From the NCBI GenBank assembly GCA_019245415.1, contig JAFARO010000010.1, forward strand, positions 143,340 to 207,339: DNA of 64,000 bases. Direction: 5' to 3'. This DNA comes from Alphaproteobacteria bacterium. Lineage in GTDB: Bacteria > Pseudomonadota > Alphaproteobacteria > Micropepsales > Micropepsaceae. Below, one piece after another: positions 1 through 8,551 of the stretch. The translations under genes were made by a program, and so were the position numbers. The notes beneath the pieces are model-generated. The model was given only the letters and a program-made list of their open reading frames with translations. It was not told the origin of the DNA and did not search any database. The first letter of the stretch is position 1. Every line of letters begins with the position of its first letter.

Positions 1-86
1 TCGGCTATGGCGGGACCTGGGACTTCGGCAACAAGGGCAAGATGAGCGATACCTTGAAAAGCGCGATCGCCGACGCAGGGAATTGA
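1..86 (+). CDS. C-terminal fragment of an unidentified protein
   Basis: An open frame enters from the left edge and ends with TGA at 84-86. The visible tail is 27 residues, beginning GYGGTWDFG and ending IADAGN. I do not recognise it. Its stop shares one base with the ATG of msrB, so the two genes are probably co-transcribed and translationally coupled. Confidence 0.5.
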   Translation, partial: GYGGTWDFGNKGKMSDTLKSAIADAGN

Positions 87-496
87 TGGCCGAAAAACCC
101 GTTCCCATCGCCGACACCGACGAAGACTGGCGCCGCAAGCTGTCGCCGGAAGCCTACCGCGTGCTGCGCCAGCACGGCACCGAACGGCCGGGAACGAGCC
201 CCCTGAACGGCGAACATCGGCAAGGCACCTATCGATGCGCGGGCTGCGGAACCGAATTGTTCGCCTCCGATACCAAGTTCGATGCCCATTGCGGCTGGCC
301 GAGCTTTCACACCGCCAAGCCCGGCGCGACCGAAAGCGCGATCGACACCAGCCATGGGATGGTGCGCACCGAGGTTCATTGCGCGCGCTGCGGCGGACAT
401 CTGGGTCATCTGTTCGATGACGGTCCGGCTCCCACCGGCCAGCGCTATTGCATGAACGGGGTGGCGCTCGCCTTCGAGCCCGAGAAGGACAGCTGA
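86..496 (+). CDS. msrB: Peptide-methionine (R)-S-oxide reductase MsrB
   Basis: This enzyme reduces the R-epimer of methionine sulfoxide in oxidised proteins, in the cytoplasm. The 136-residue product has the family's normal single-domain length. Two zinc-binding CxxC pairs are visible (CAGC near residue 51, CARC near 99), along with the [10 protein letters not shown] signature. The catalytic cysteine lies in RYCMNG near residue 120; many relatives read RYCxNS there, so the Gly after Asn is a mild variant. The ATG at 86 is preferred over an in-frame TTG at 83 because it overlaps the upstream stop and begins with a normal MAEKP. A hairpin terminator follows directly. Confidence 0.95.
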   Translation: MAEKPVPIADTDEDWRRKLSPEAYRVLRQHGTERPGTSPLNGEHRQGTYRCAGCGTELFASDTKFDAHCGWPSFHTAKPGATESAIDTSHGMVRTEVHCARCGGHLGHLFDDGPAPTGQRYCMNGVALAFEPEKDS

Positions 497-504
497 TCAA
501 AAAA

Positions 505-538
505 AACGCGGAGCAGGTCACGCACCCGGCTCCGCGTT
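505..538 (+). terminator. Rho-independent terminator after msrB
   Basis: A 10-bp perfect stem (AACGCGGAGC / GCTCCGCGTT) encloses a 14-base loop. The 3' arm is followed by a T-rich stretch (CGTCTGTTTCCTT) and the 5' arm is preceded by a run of eight A. It could therefore also work on the minus strand for the gene ending at 587. Confidence 0.75.
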
Positions 539-586
539 CGTCTGTTTCCTTGCTGCGCGCCGGCGCCTGCGCCGCGCGCAACAGGC

Positions 587-826
587 TTACATCGTGTTGC
601 CGCCTTCGGGCATGCCGCTATCCATCGGCGTGGCGGGGGCCTGAGCCTTGCGGCGCTTCGCCGTGCGCTTTGCCTTCTTGGCCGGAGCCTTGCGCGCCTT
701 CTTGGCGTTGCGCGCACCGGCGCCGCGGCGGGCGGCGGCGCCGCGCTTCGCCTTGACCGCCTTGCGGCCGCTCTTCTTCGCCGTCCGCTTGGCCTTGGAT
801 TTCTTCTTCGCTTTACGTGCAGCCAT
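587..826 (-). CDS. Histone H1-like, lysine/alanine-rich DNA-binding protein
   Basis: This 79-residue protein is made almost wholly of Lys, Arg and Ala up to about residue 65, with repeats such as KKAKRTAK and KARKAPAKK. It then has a short acidic/Pro/Gly tail (MDSGMPEGGN). Such tails resemble bacterial H1-like and HU C-terminal extensions that coat DNA by charge. The start at 826 is chosen because AGGAGGC lies 5 bases upstream; a longer frame to 880 has no comparable site. A role in nucleoid packing is inferred from composition only, since no folded domain is visible. Confidence 0.7.
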   Translation of the reverse strand: MAARKAKKKSKAKRTAKKSGRKAVKAKRGAAARRGAGARNAKKARKAPAKKAKRTAKRRKAQAPATPMDSGMPEGGNTM

Positions 827-898
827 GAGGGCCTCCTGAAATGAGATTCGCACAATGCGCGCGAAGCGTGAAACGAGCAAGCGTTTCGATGCGCAGGT

Positions 899-1459
899 CT
901 ACTTCGTCTTCATGGCTTCGAGGTGCTGCAGGATCGTCTTCACTTCGGCGGTGAGGGTCTCGAGCATCTCGGCCTGGCGGCGCGCGCGCGCCTCCTCGTC
1001 GGGCTCCTCCATGCCGATGTCCTCCTGGATGTCCTCGACGTCCTCCTTGAGGTCCTCGACGTTCTCGCCCAGCTCCTCGACGTTTTCGCCGAGCTCTTCG
1101 ACGTTCTCGCCCAACTCCTCGATGTTCTCCTGGATGTCGCCGACGTCCTGCTCGACCTCCTTGAGGCTGGCGCTTTGGCGGTTGACGCTCATCTGGATGA
1201 AGATCGCAAGGTAGATGGCCTCCAGCGAGACCACATTGGTGAGGACCGCGAACATCAGGTCCCAGGCCACCAGCTTCAGCAGCGACACCGCAAAAAACGC
1301 CGCGAATACGAGGCTATGCAGCGCGAGCGAGGCGGGCGAACCGATCCAGACGATGAGCCTTTCGATGCCGCGCAGCGCGCCCTGGGCACCGTCCCGCACG
1401 GACGCATCTGCCAAGGGCGCGGCGAGGCCGGGCGTCTCATGCGCGCTTGGCGGCTGCAT
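899..1459 (-). CDS. DUF1003-like two-helix membrane protein with acidic heptad repeat
   Basis: The protein has about 186 residues. Two hydrophobic helices (about residues 42-64 and 68-90) lead into the motif SLEAIYLAIF and then MSVNRQ, which matches the DUF1003 signature. The C-terminal half is a highly acidic helical repeat in which EELGENV occurs three times in perfect 7-residue steps, flanked by variants such as EDLKEDV and EDIQEDI. This predicts a long cytoplasmic coiled coil. ATG at 1459 is taken as the start; a frame open to 1519 adds a basic N-terminus. Function unknown. The family shares motifs with low-affinity iron permease-like proteins, but transport is not shown here. Confidence 0.65.
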   Translation of the reverse strand: MQPPSAHETPGLAAPLADASVRDGAQGALRGIERLIVWIGSPASLALHSLVFAAFFAVSLLKLVAWDLMFAVLTNVVSLEAIYLAIFIQMSVNRQSASLKEVEQDVGDIQENIEELGENVEELGENVEELGENVEDLKEDVEDIQEDIGMEEPDEEARARRQAEMLETLTAEVKTILQHLEAMKTK

Positions 1460-1548
1460 CGTGGCGATCCCTGCCCGGAAGCGGCGCGCACCCCGCGCCG
1501 TCGCCCCAATGCGCCGCAAAGCGGTCTCAAATCAAGTGGGAAATGCGT

Positions 1549-3414
1549 TCAGCGCTTGGCGGCGTTGGGCTGCACATAGCTCGCATAGACCCAGCCCTCG
1601 CGCAGCGGCGGCGTGACCGTGCGGATGTGCACCCAGTTGCCCTGGCGCTCCAACTCCTCCACCTCGGCAGCGCGCGGCAGCGCCGCCACCACGTCGCCGG
1701 TAAGGGCGGGCCGGCCGCGCAGATTGGCGCCGTGCAGCAGCGTCGCCGTCGCTTTGACGGGCGCGGGCGCCACGACAGGTTTGGCCTTGGCCGCCGGCGA
1801 AGGCTGCGCGATGCTCTGGCCGACGGCCGCGGCGCCATCAGGCCACAGAGCGTTCAAGATCGCGGGATCGAAGCGCTGCCAGGCCAGGACGCCGAACGCG
1901 GCGAGCGAGGCGACCAGCAAGGCATCGCGCAGGTTCCGCCGCAGCGTGCGTCCGCGCTCCCTCTCATCCATTTCCTCTTCGGCCTGGGTGCGCCATTCCT
2001 GCTCGGCCGCCTGCAAGGTCATGCGCGCGTCGGCGGTCCAGCGTTCGCGGGCATGCTCGCTGTCGAGCCTGAGCTGGGCGATCTCGGTTTCGCGTTCCGC
2101 CAGCACCGATTGCAGATGGCCGTGATCCTGGCGGAGCCTGCGGATGTCCTCCGCATCGCCGCGCTGGCGCAGCGCCTCGGCCTGCGCGCGCACCTCTTTG
2201 AGTTCCTGTTCGGTGTGCTTGAGCTTGTCGGACAGCCGCAGCAATGCACCCTGGGCCTGCTCCTGGATCTGGGTCTCGACGGCGAGCGCGCGCGCAGCCT
2301 CTTCGCGCTTCCAGGCCGCCAGCGCTTCGGCAAGGCGCCGTTCGGTCTCCTGGAGCCATTGGTCGCGGGCCTGTTCCAGCGCCGCTGCGGCCTTGACCAG
2401 GTCATGTTCGCGCGCGGCCAGCGCCCTCTTGGTATCTGCCAGCTCCGATGTCAGCCGCTCGCTTTCGCCGTCGCGGCGCGAAAGCGTCCGCGCCGCCTGT
2501 TCGGCGCGCTCGAGCTGGGCCTGAAGTTCGCCGATGTCGCCCTCACGATCGGCGAGGATGCCGTTGGCGTGAGCGAGATCGTCTTTCAGCCGTTCCATCT
2601 CGCTTTCGGCTTCGCGGCGCCGTGCTTCGGCAGCGGCCTGCACGCGGGCAAGGGCGCTCTCGCGCTTGCTCTCGCCATCGCGCTCCCAGGCCGCGCGCGC
2701 CTGCCTCAGGCGCTCGGCCTCGTCCCGGGCCCAAGCCTCGTGCGCGCGCTTCAGAGCCTCGCCGGCGCCGAACCGCGCCTCTTCCTGCGCCTGCGCCAGT
2801 TGAGCGTCCTGCTCCTTCAGCGCAGCGCGGAGCTTCGACACTTCCTCGCGCAGGCGCCGGCGTTCGGCTTCGTCGCTCCTGGCGCGCGCGGCCTCGGCTT
2901 CGGCGCGCGCGCGCTCCTTTTCGCGCTGGACGTCGTGCTGCGCGGGCAGTGTCTCCGCTTCGGCCAAGGCAAACCGGCGCGCTTCCGCTTCGTCGCGCGT
3001 GTCGGATGCGGGCCGCGGCTCAAGCTTGCGCGGCTTCAAGATCGCAGACAGCTCAGGCAGCGCAGCCGCCTTGGCGGGCGCGCCCAGGGCATAATCCAGA
3101 AGCGCCAGCGTCGTGCCGTCGCCGCCATCGACCCGCACGATGCGGACAGCGAGCGTGCGCGGTCCGGACTCCGCAGTGGCGGGATGATAGAGCAGCCCCT
3201 CCAACTCATCGGAGAACAGCGACCACGAGCGGTCGCCGTTGTTATGTCCCTTGGAAAGCCTGGCGCGCGGGGCCAGGCCTTCGACACGCAACGACAGGCG
3301 GCCGAACTTGCGGTAGGGCGCGATCAGCGGCGCCAGGTCGAGGGCGATGGCGGGCGGTGCCGGCTGCTCGGCCGACGGCGCCGCCACCCGCACTTTCGTC
3401 GCCACTCCAGCCAT
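1549..3414 (-). CDS. Coiled-coil, single-pass membrane protein with C-terminal SH3 domain
   Basis: The 621-residue protein has four zones. Residues about 10-115 carry a motif (ARLSKGHNNGD then SWSLFSDELEGL) like the repeat module seen in large RTX/cadherin-type surface proteins. Residues about 130-470 are a charged coiled coil rich in Ala, Glu and Arg. One membrane segment follows (ALLVASLAAFGVLAW, near 505). The end is an SH3-like domain with NLRGRPALTGDVV, GNWVHIR and EGWVYASYV. The start at 3414 is the first ATG with sensible downstream composition; the frame is open to 3666. It is divergent from the repeat protein at 3678. A cell-envelope scaffold is a guess; I do not recognise a named family. 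Confidence 0.6.
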   Translation of the reverse strand: MAGVATKVRVAAPSAEQPAPPAIALDLAPLIAPYRKFGRLSLRVEGLAPRARLSKGHNNGDRSWSLFSDELEGLLYHPATAESGPRTLAVRIVRVDGGDGTTLALLDYALGAPAKAAALPELSAILKPRKLEPRPASDTRDEAEARRFALAEAETLPAQHDVQREKERARAEAEAARARSDEAERRRLREEVSKLRAALKEQDAQLAQAQEEARFGAGEALKRAHEAWARDEAERLRQARAAWERDGESKRESALARVQAAAEARRREAESEMERLKDDLAHANGILADREGDIGELQAQLERAEQAARTLSRRDGESERLTSELADTKRALAAREHDLVKAAAALEQARDQWLQETERRLAEALAAWKREEAARALAVETQIQEQAQGALLRLSDKLKHTEQELKEVRAQAEALRQRGDAEDIRRLRQDHGHLQSVLAERETEIAQLRLDSEHARERWTADARMTLQAAEQEWRTQAEEEMDERERGRTLRRNLRDALLVASLAAFGVLAWQRFDPAILNALWPDGAAAVGQSIAQPSPAAKAKPVVAPAPVKATATLLHGANLRGRPALTGDVVAALPRAAEVEELERQGNWVHIRTVTPPLREGWVYASYVQPNAAKR

Positions 3415-3677
3415 GCGTCGCGCCACGATCCTGTCTGCCGGCACAGAGTTTCCGGCGCTCTCCTTATACGTCCCCAAATGTGTTCGCCCGGTATCGGCCA
3501 GGGCGGAAGATCGATTCAAATTTTCCGCACGGCCGGAAGTTTTGACCCGGTGCGACGGGGACGAATTTTCCTGCATGAGGTGCTGCGCCCGCACGAATCC
3601 CTGGTTTCGCGCTGTTTTTCGCGTTGGCCCCAAGCTTGCTCCCCACCCAGGCGAAACGTCCGCCATGAGGGACAGTC

Positions 3678-4493
3678 ATGACCACCATCCATGCCGCGAG
3701 CTTGATGATGCCGCGCCACGGCGTCGCGCCCAACGTCAAGGGCCTGCCGGTGATGAAGCTGGATCCCAACACCCAGCCGAGCGCCGGCGCGAACCTCCAG
3801 GGCCTGCCGGTCATGAAGGTCGGCCCCGCCGACGGTGGCAAACCCGCGGCCAACGCGAACGGACTGCCGGTGATGAAGCTGGGCAGCCCGCTCAATACGA
3901 GCGCGAGCGCCAACGGTCTGCCCGTGATGCAGGTCGAGCCCGAGAACGCCAACAGCGGTCCCTGCGCCAACACCAACGGCCTGCCGATCATGCAGGTCGA
4001 TCCCGGCAGCAAGACCAAGAGCGGCACGGTGCAGAGCTCGACCGACGGCGATGGCAGCTTCACCAAGACCACCTCGACGGTCGACGGCCACAAGACCGTC
4101 GCCACCACGGTCACCTATGCGGACGGCAAGACGGTCACGCATGAGCGCAGCGTGACCCTCAATCCCGACGGCAGCAAGACGATCACCGTCACCAATGGGA
4201 ACGGCAAGACCAAGACGATCACCGAATCCGAGACCAAGAACACCGACGGCTCGGTCTCGATCGACAAGCAGGTGACCAAAGCCAATGGCGACGTCACCAA
4301 CGTCTCCGGCACGGTGATGAAGGTCAACGGCCAGACCGAGAAGCAACTCACCCTGACCAATGCCAAAGGCCAGACCGAGACGGTCGATTCGACGTCCAGC
4401 CGCACCGGCAACATCGTCATGCACAGCCGCACCGGGACCGGCTATGACGGCCACAGCATCGACAAGACCTCGACCTGGACGACCTACGCCTGA
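3678..4493 (+). CDS. Uncharacterised repeat protein with five GLPVMK-type units
   Basis: The protein has 271 residues and no signal peptide or membrane segment. The first 110 residues hold five copies of a short unit, GLP[VI]M[KQ][LV], spaced about 19-22 residues and usually preceded by Asn. The rest (about 115-271) is a Thr/Asp/Gly/Lys-rich beta-type region with phrases such as VTYADGKTVT, SKTITVTNGNG and TKNTDGSVS. Its last residues overlap the convergent yihY-like gene. GAGGGA lies 7 bases before the ATG. I do not recognise it; low complexity and an even charge pattern suggest an extended fibre or a calcium/surface-associated protein, but nothing proves export. Confidence 0.7.
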   Translation: MTTIHAASLMMPRHGVAPNVKGLPVMKLDPNTQPSAGANLQGLPVMKVGPADGGKPAANANGLPVMKLGSPLNTSASANGLPVMQVEPENANSGPCANTNGLPIMQVDPGSKTKSGTVQSSTDGDGSFTKTTSTVDGHKTVATTVTYADGKTVTHERSVTLNPDGSKTITVTNGNGKTKTITESETKNTDGSVSIDKQVTKANGDVTNVSGTVMKVNGQTEKQLTLTNAKGQTETVDSTSSRTGNIVMHSRTGTGYDGHSIDKTSTWTTYA

Positions 4494-5380
4494 GCTCCGT
4501 GGACGGCGGCGCCTGAATCAGGCGCCGCCAGGTCCTCGCAGCCCTGCTGACTGCCGAAGCGGCAGGCATAGGCGCGGGTGAATTCCGCGCCGAGCAGGAA
4601 GATCTGCGCCGAGTAGTAGACCCACATCAACAGCACGATGAGCCCGCCGGCGGCGCCATAGGGCTTGGCCATCATGCTGGCGCCCAGCACCCAGCCCAGC
4701 AGCAATTGCCCGAGCTCGAAGAAGACCGCGGTGACGCAGGCGCCCGCGATGACGTCGCGCCAGAGGAGGCTGCGGTTCGGCAGGATCTTGTAGATCGCCG
4801 CGAACAGCAGCGCCGCGAGCAGGAACGAGACGCCGGCATTCAAGAGCGCCAGCGTGAACTGCGTCAGCGCGGTGTCCATGGCGATGCGGTGCTGCAGCGC
4901 GGTCAGCATGCTGGTCACCAGCATGGAGAGCATGAGCAGGACGCCGAGCGCCAAGACCAGCGCCAGGCTCATGGCCCGGCCGCGCAGCAATCTGGGCAGC
5001 ACCGGACCTTTTGCCGGCGCGTGCCAGATGACGTTGAGCGCGTCCTCCATTTCCCCGAATACGCCCGACACGGTCAGCAGCAGCATGACCACCCCCATGA
5101 TGCCGCCGATGATGCCGGTGGAACTCCCGCGCGCATTGCGGATCGCGGCTTCCAACAGCGTCACGCCGTCATGGCTGAGGACATGGCCGAGCTGGCCCAG
5201 GATGGCCTCACGCGCCTCGGTGCGGCCCATGACGATGCCGGCGATGGTGACGAGGATGTAAAGCAACGGCGCGATGGCCGTGACGATGTAGAAGGCGATC
5301 GCGGCGCCGCGGCTGAGCGCCCCGTCGCTCAGGAAGCCACTGATCGCGCCGCGCAGCAGCGCCCAAAGTTCCCGGAGCAT
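4484..5380 (-). CDS. YihY/UPF0761 family inner-membrane protein
   Basis: The protein has 298 residues and about six membrane helices. Family landmarks include GAAIAFYIVTAIAPLL near residue 25, the FGEMEDALNVIW motif near 108, and LPNRSLLWRDVIAGA near 203 followed by YYSAQIFLLGAEFTR near 254. This is the family once mislabelled ribonuclease BN; its true role is unknown. The start at 5380 gives the usual short amphipathic N-terminus (MLRELWALL); the frame is open to 5458. The gene ends 10 bases inside the convergent repeat-protein gene. The start is only 116 bases from the divergent asmA-like gene, so their promoters share that gap. Confidence 0.85.
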   Translation of the reverse strand: MLRELWALLRGAISGFLSDGALSRGAAIAFYIVTAIAPLLYILVTIAGIVMGRTEAREAILGQLGHVLSHDGVTLLEAAIRNARGSSTGIIGGIMGVVMLLLTVSGVFGEMEDALNVIWHAPAKGPVLPRLLRGRAMSLALVLALGVLLMLSMLVTSMLTALQHRIAMDTALTQFTLALLNAGVSFLLAALLFAAIYKILPNRSLLWRDVIAGACVTAVFFELGQLLLGWVLGASMMAKPYGAAGGLIVLLMWVYYSAQIFLLGAEFTRAYACRFGSQQGCEDLAAPDSGAAVHGAQA

Positions 5381-5495
5381 GGAATTGCCAAAGTCTGCGG
5401 CGAGGAAACGTGGCCGGCCCCGCCCTTGTTCCCCGCGTGCATCCCTGCGCCGCCGCAAGCGTTTTTATCTAGCCGGTTCAAGGGCGAGGCCTGCT

Positions 5496-7496
5496 GTGAG
5501 CGCATCCACTTTCGATTCCAGACCGCCGCCCTGGGGCTTCCGCATGCACCCGGCGCTGTGGACGCTCGGCGGCGTCCTGGGCGTGCTCCTGTGCCTCGTG
5601 TTGCTGCTGAACTTTCTCGGTGCCAACGCGTTGCGCGGCCCGATCGCGCGCTACGCGTCCCACCGCCTGGGCCGCACGATCCATATCGAAGGCAACCTGA
5701 AGCTCCATCTCTTCAGCTTCACGCCCGGCCTCGCCGCCGAGCGCGTCACCGCCGACAACCCGTCCTGGGCCGGCGGCGGCCATGCGGCCGAGATCGGACG
5801 CTTCGCAGGCTCGGTGAAGCTGCTTCCGCTGTTCGCGGGACGCACCATCGTGCCCGATCTCGAATTCGACGATGCCCATGTGCTGTGGGTGCGCGACGCG
5901 CAGGGCCGCTCCAACTGGGCATCGTCGGATTCCTCCGGCGGCACCAAGCTGCCCGCCATTCGCCATCTCGTGGTGCGCAACGGCCATCTCACCATCGACG
6001 ACCGCGTGCGCCACATGCGCTTCGACGGCACCATTGCCTCGAACGAGCAGGCCGGCGCCCATGGCGGCTCGTTCCAGCTCTCCGGCTTCGGCACCCTCAA
6101 CGGCAACCGCTTCAGCGCCGAAGCCCATGGCGGTGCGCTGATTCACGTCGATATCGACCGGCCTTACCATTTCGCGGCCGATGTCCGCTCCGGCGCGACC
6201 CATGTCGCCGTCGACGGCCAGCTGGCGCGGCCGTTCCATCTCGGCCAAGTGTCGGCGACGGCCAGTTTCGAGGGGCCGAGCCTGCGCGATCTCTACGACC
6301 TGACCGGCATCGCTTTTCCGTCGACCCCGGCCTATCGCGTCTCCGGCCACATCGTGCGCGATGGCGCGCATTACCGGCTCACCGACATCGACGGAAAGGT
6401 CGGCGGCTCCGACCTGCACGGCACCCTCGATGTCGATGCAAGCCAAACGCCGATGTTCGTCCAGGCGGCGCTGACATCGAAGCGCCTGCGCTTCGTCGAT
6501 CTCGGCCCGCTGATCGGCGCGCATCGCAGCGCCGAAGCGTCGAAAGCGACACAGGTCAAAGCAGGTGCCAAGGCGGGCGCCTCCGCGGCCAAAGTCGACG
6601 TCCTGCCCGACGCGCCGCTGGACGTGACGCGCGTGCGGCAGATGAACGCCGATGTGCGCTATGACGCCGGCAGCATCGAGAGCCGCGATTTCCCGCTGCG
6701 CGACCTCCACACCCATGTGGTGCTCAAGGACGGCGTCCTGACGCTCGATCCGCTCACCTTCGATTTCGTGCGCGGCAAGCTGGCCGGCATGCTGCGCATC
6801 GACGCGCGCAACGACGTTCCGGTGACCGACGTCGACGCGCGGCTGAGCGACATCCATCTCGAGCAGTTCTTCAAGGGCAATCCGCCCGCCGTCGAAGGCC
6901 TGCTGGTGGCGCGCGCCAAGCTGCATGGCAGCGGCAACACCGTGCGCAAGGCCGCCGCCACGGCAAACGGCGCCGTCAGCTTCGTGGTGCCGAGCGGGGG
7001 CCTGCGCCAATCCTTCGCCGAGCTCACCGGGATCGATCTCGTCAACGGGCTCGGCCTGATGCTGAGCGGCGACAAGAGCCAGACCGGCGTGCGCTGCGGC
7101 GTGCTGCAATTCAGCGCCAGGGGCGGCGTGCTGAGCGCGCAGCGCTTCACCATCGACACCGACCCCGTGCTGATCGAAGGCCAGGGCAGAATCGATCTCA
7201 AGGACGAGCGGCTCGCTCTGCAGATCTCCGGACACCCGAAGAAATTCCGCATCGGCCGGCTGCGCGCGCCGATCACCATTGACGGCACGCTCGGCCATCC
7301 GGACATCGGGCTCAAAGCCAGCGCGGCGCTGGGCCAGGGCGGGGTTGCGACAGCGCTGGCGGTGCTCAATCCGATCGCGGCCCTGCTCGCCTTCGTCGAT
7401 CCGGGCCTTGCCAAGGACGCCAATTGTTCGGCGCTGGTGCAGTCGGCGGCGAACGGCCCCGCCCCGGTCAAGGCCAAGAAATCCAGCAAGAGCTGA
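5496..7496 (+). CDS. AsmA family protein
   Basis: The protein has about 666 residues, with one N-terminal membrane helix (LWTLGGVLGVLLCLVLLL) and then a long periplasmic beta-rich body. The AsmA pattern is clear early on (GRTIHIEGNLKLHLFSFTPG, then VTADNPSW) and late (FTIDTDPVLIEGQGRIDLK, GTLGHPDIGLK). The last 60 residues follow the usual AsmA_2 ending with a Lys-rich tail. AsmA-type proteins are thought to bridge the envelope and affect outer-membrane lipid or protein assembly. The GTG at 5496 has GAGG upstream; an ATG at 5544, just before the membrane helix, is an alternative start. Downstream genes are in the same direction after 35 bases. Confidence 0.8.
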   Translation: MSASTFDSRPPPWGFRMHPALWTLGGVLGVLLCLVLLLNFLGANALRGPIARYASHRLGRTIHIEGNLKLHLFSFTPGLAAERVTADNPSWAGGGHAAEIGRFAGSVKLLPLFAGRTIVPDLEFDDAHVLWVRDAQGRSNWASSDSSGGTKLPAIRHLVVRNGHLTIDDRVRHMRFDGTIASNEQAGAHGGSFQLSGFGTLNGNRFSAEAHGGALIHVDIDRPYHFAADVRSGATHVAVDGQLARPFHLGQVSATASFEGPSLRDLYDLTGIAFPSTPAYRVSGHIVRDGAHYRLTDIDGKVGGSDLHGTLDVDASQTPMFVQAALTSKRLRFVDLGPLIGAHRSAEASKATQVKAGAKAGASAAKVDVLPDAPLDVTRVRQMNADVRYDAGSIESRDFPLRDLHTHVVLKDGVLTLDPLTFDFVRGKLAGMLRIDARNDVPVTDVDARLSDIHLEQFFKGNPPAVEGLLVARAKLHGSGNTVRKAAATANGAVSFVVPSGGLRQSFAELTGIDLVNGLGLMLSGDKSQTGVRCGVLQFSARGGVLSAQRFTIDTDPVLIEGQGRIDLKDERLALQISGHPKKFRIGRLRAPITIDGTLGHPDIGLKASAALGQGGVATALAVLNPIAALLAFVDPGLAKDANCSALVQSAANGPAPVKAKKSSKS

Positions 7497-7531
7497 TTGG
7501 GCATGGCGCGGGGGCGCGCTATCACGGCGCC

Positions 7532-8551
7532 ATGGTGAAGCCGCACGAGGTCCTCTGCCGCTCGCCGGCGGGCCTTTATTGTCCGCCGGGCGACTTCTAT
7601 ATCGATCCCGTCCGGCCGGTGAAGCGCGCCGTCATCACCCATGGCCATTCCGATCACGCGCGCATGGGCCATGAGAGCGTGCTGGCGACGGCGGAGACGC
7701 TCGCCATCATGGCCGCGCGCATGGGCGAAGGCTTTTCCGGCGCGACGCAGGCCTTGCGCTATGGCGAGGTCGTGGCGCGCGACGGCGTCGAGGTGTCGCT
7801 CCATCCCGCGGGCCACATTCTCGGATCCGCACAGGTCAAGGTCCGTGCCCGGGGACTGTGCGTAGCGGTCTCCGGCGACTACAAGCGCCGGCGCGATCCG
7901 ACCTGCGCGGCGTTCGAGCCGCAGCGCTGCGACGTCTTCGTCACCGAGGCCACTTTCGGCATTCCGGTGTTCAACTTTCCCGACGATGGCGGCGAGGCGG
8001 CGCGCCTGCTGAAATCGGTAGCGCAGTTCCCGGAGCGCAGCCATCTCGTCGGCGCCTATGCGCTCGGCAAGGCGCAGCGGCTGATCCTGCTGCTGCGCGA
8101 AGCCGGCTACCACGAAACCATCTTCGTCCATGGCGCCGTCGAAGCCATGAACGCGCTCTATGGCCGTTTCGGAATCGATCTGGGTCCGCTCGCGCCGGCG
8201 ACGGTGGACAAGGCCAAGCGCGGCGATTTCGCCGGCGCCATCGTCGTCGCGCCGCCATCGGCCATCGACGACCGCTGGTCGCGACGCTTCGCCGATCCCT
8301 TGCCCGCCTTTGCCTCGGGCTGGATGCGCGTGCGCGCCCGCGCGCGCCAGCGCCAGGTCGAACTGCCGCTGGTGATCTCCGACCATGCCGACTGGAACGA
8401 GCTCACCGCCACCATCCGCGAGGTCGAGGCGGACGAGATCTGGATCACGCACGGCAACGAGGAGGCGCTGCTGCGCTGGTGCGCGCTGGGCGGCCAGAAG
8501 GCGCGCGCGCTGTCGCTGGTCGGCTACGACGCGGACGAGGGCGAAGGCTGA
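7532..8551 (+). CDS. Ligase-associated DNA exonuclease (metallo-beta-lactamase fold)
   Basis: This 339-residue beta-CASP-like nuclease has the metal motif HGHSDHARMG near residue 36, a second histidine in HPAGHILGSAQ near 92, an aspartate in SGDYKRR near 114, and histidines in SDHADWNE near 285 and THGNEEAL near 307. Its partner ATP-dependent DNA ligase starts on the last base of its stop codon, the classic arrangement of this DNA repair pair. In many genomes a ligase-associated Lhr-type helicase lies beside them, but none is visible here. It probably trims DNA ends before ligation. The start at 7532 gives the family's typical opening (VLCRSPAGLYCPPG). Confidence 0.9.
   Translation: MVKPHEVLCRSPAGLYCPPGDFYIDPVRPVKRAVITHGHSDHARMGHESVLATAETLAIMAARMGEGFSGATQALRYGEVVARDGVEVSLHPAGHILGSAQVKVRARGLCVAVSGDYKRRRDPTCAAFEPQRCDVFVTEATFGIPVFNFPDDGGEAARLLKSVAQFPERSHLVGAYALGKAQRLILLLREAGYHETIFVHGAVEAMNALYGRFGIDLGPLAPATVDKAKRGDFAGAIVVAPPSAIDDRWSRRFADPLPAFASGWMRVRARARQRQVELPLVISDHADWNELTATIREVEADEIWITHGNEEALLRWCALGGQKARALSLVGYDADEGEG

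Noticed and set aside
1447..3681. A 744-codon plus-strand open frame opposite the coiled-coil gene
   Set aside because: It is an antisense shadow of a GC-rich gene. Its translation is Arg/Gly/Leu-biased without domains, whereas the minus strand shows a coiled coil, membrane helix and SH3 domain.
3678..4493. RiPP precursor with repeated cores
   Set aside because: The units are regular, but no modifying enzyme, leader-cleavage motif or exporter lies nearby. Kept only as a repeat protein.
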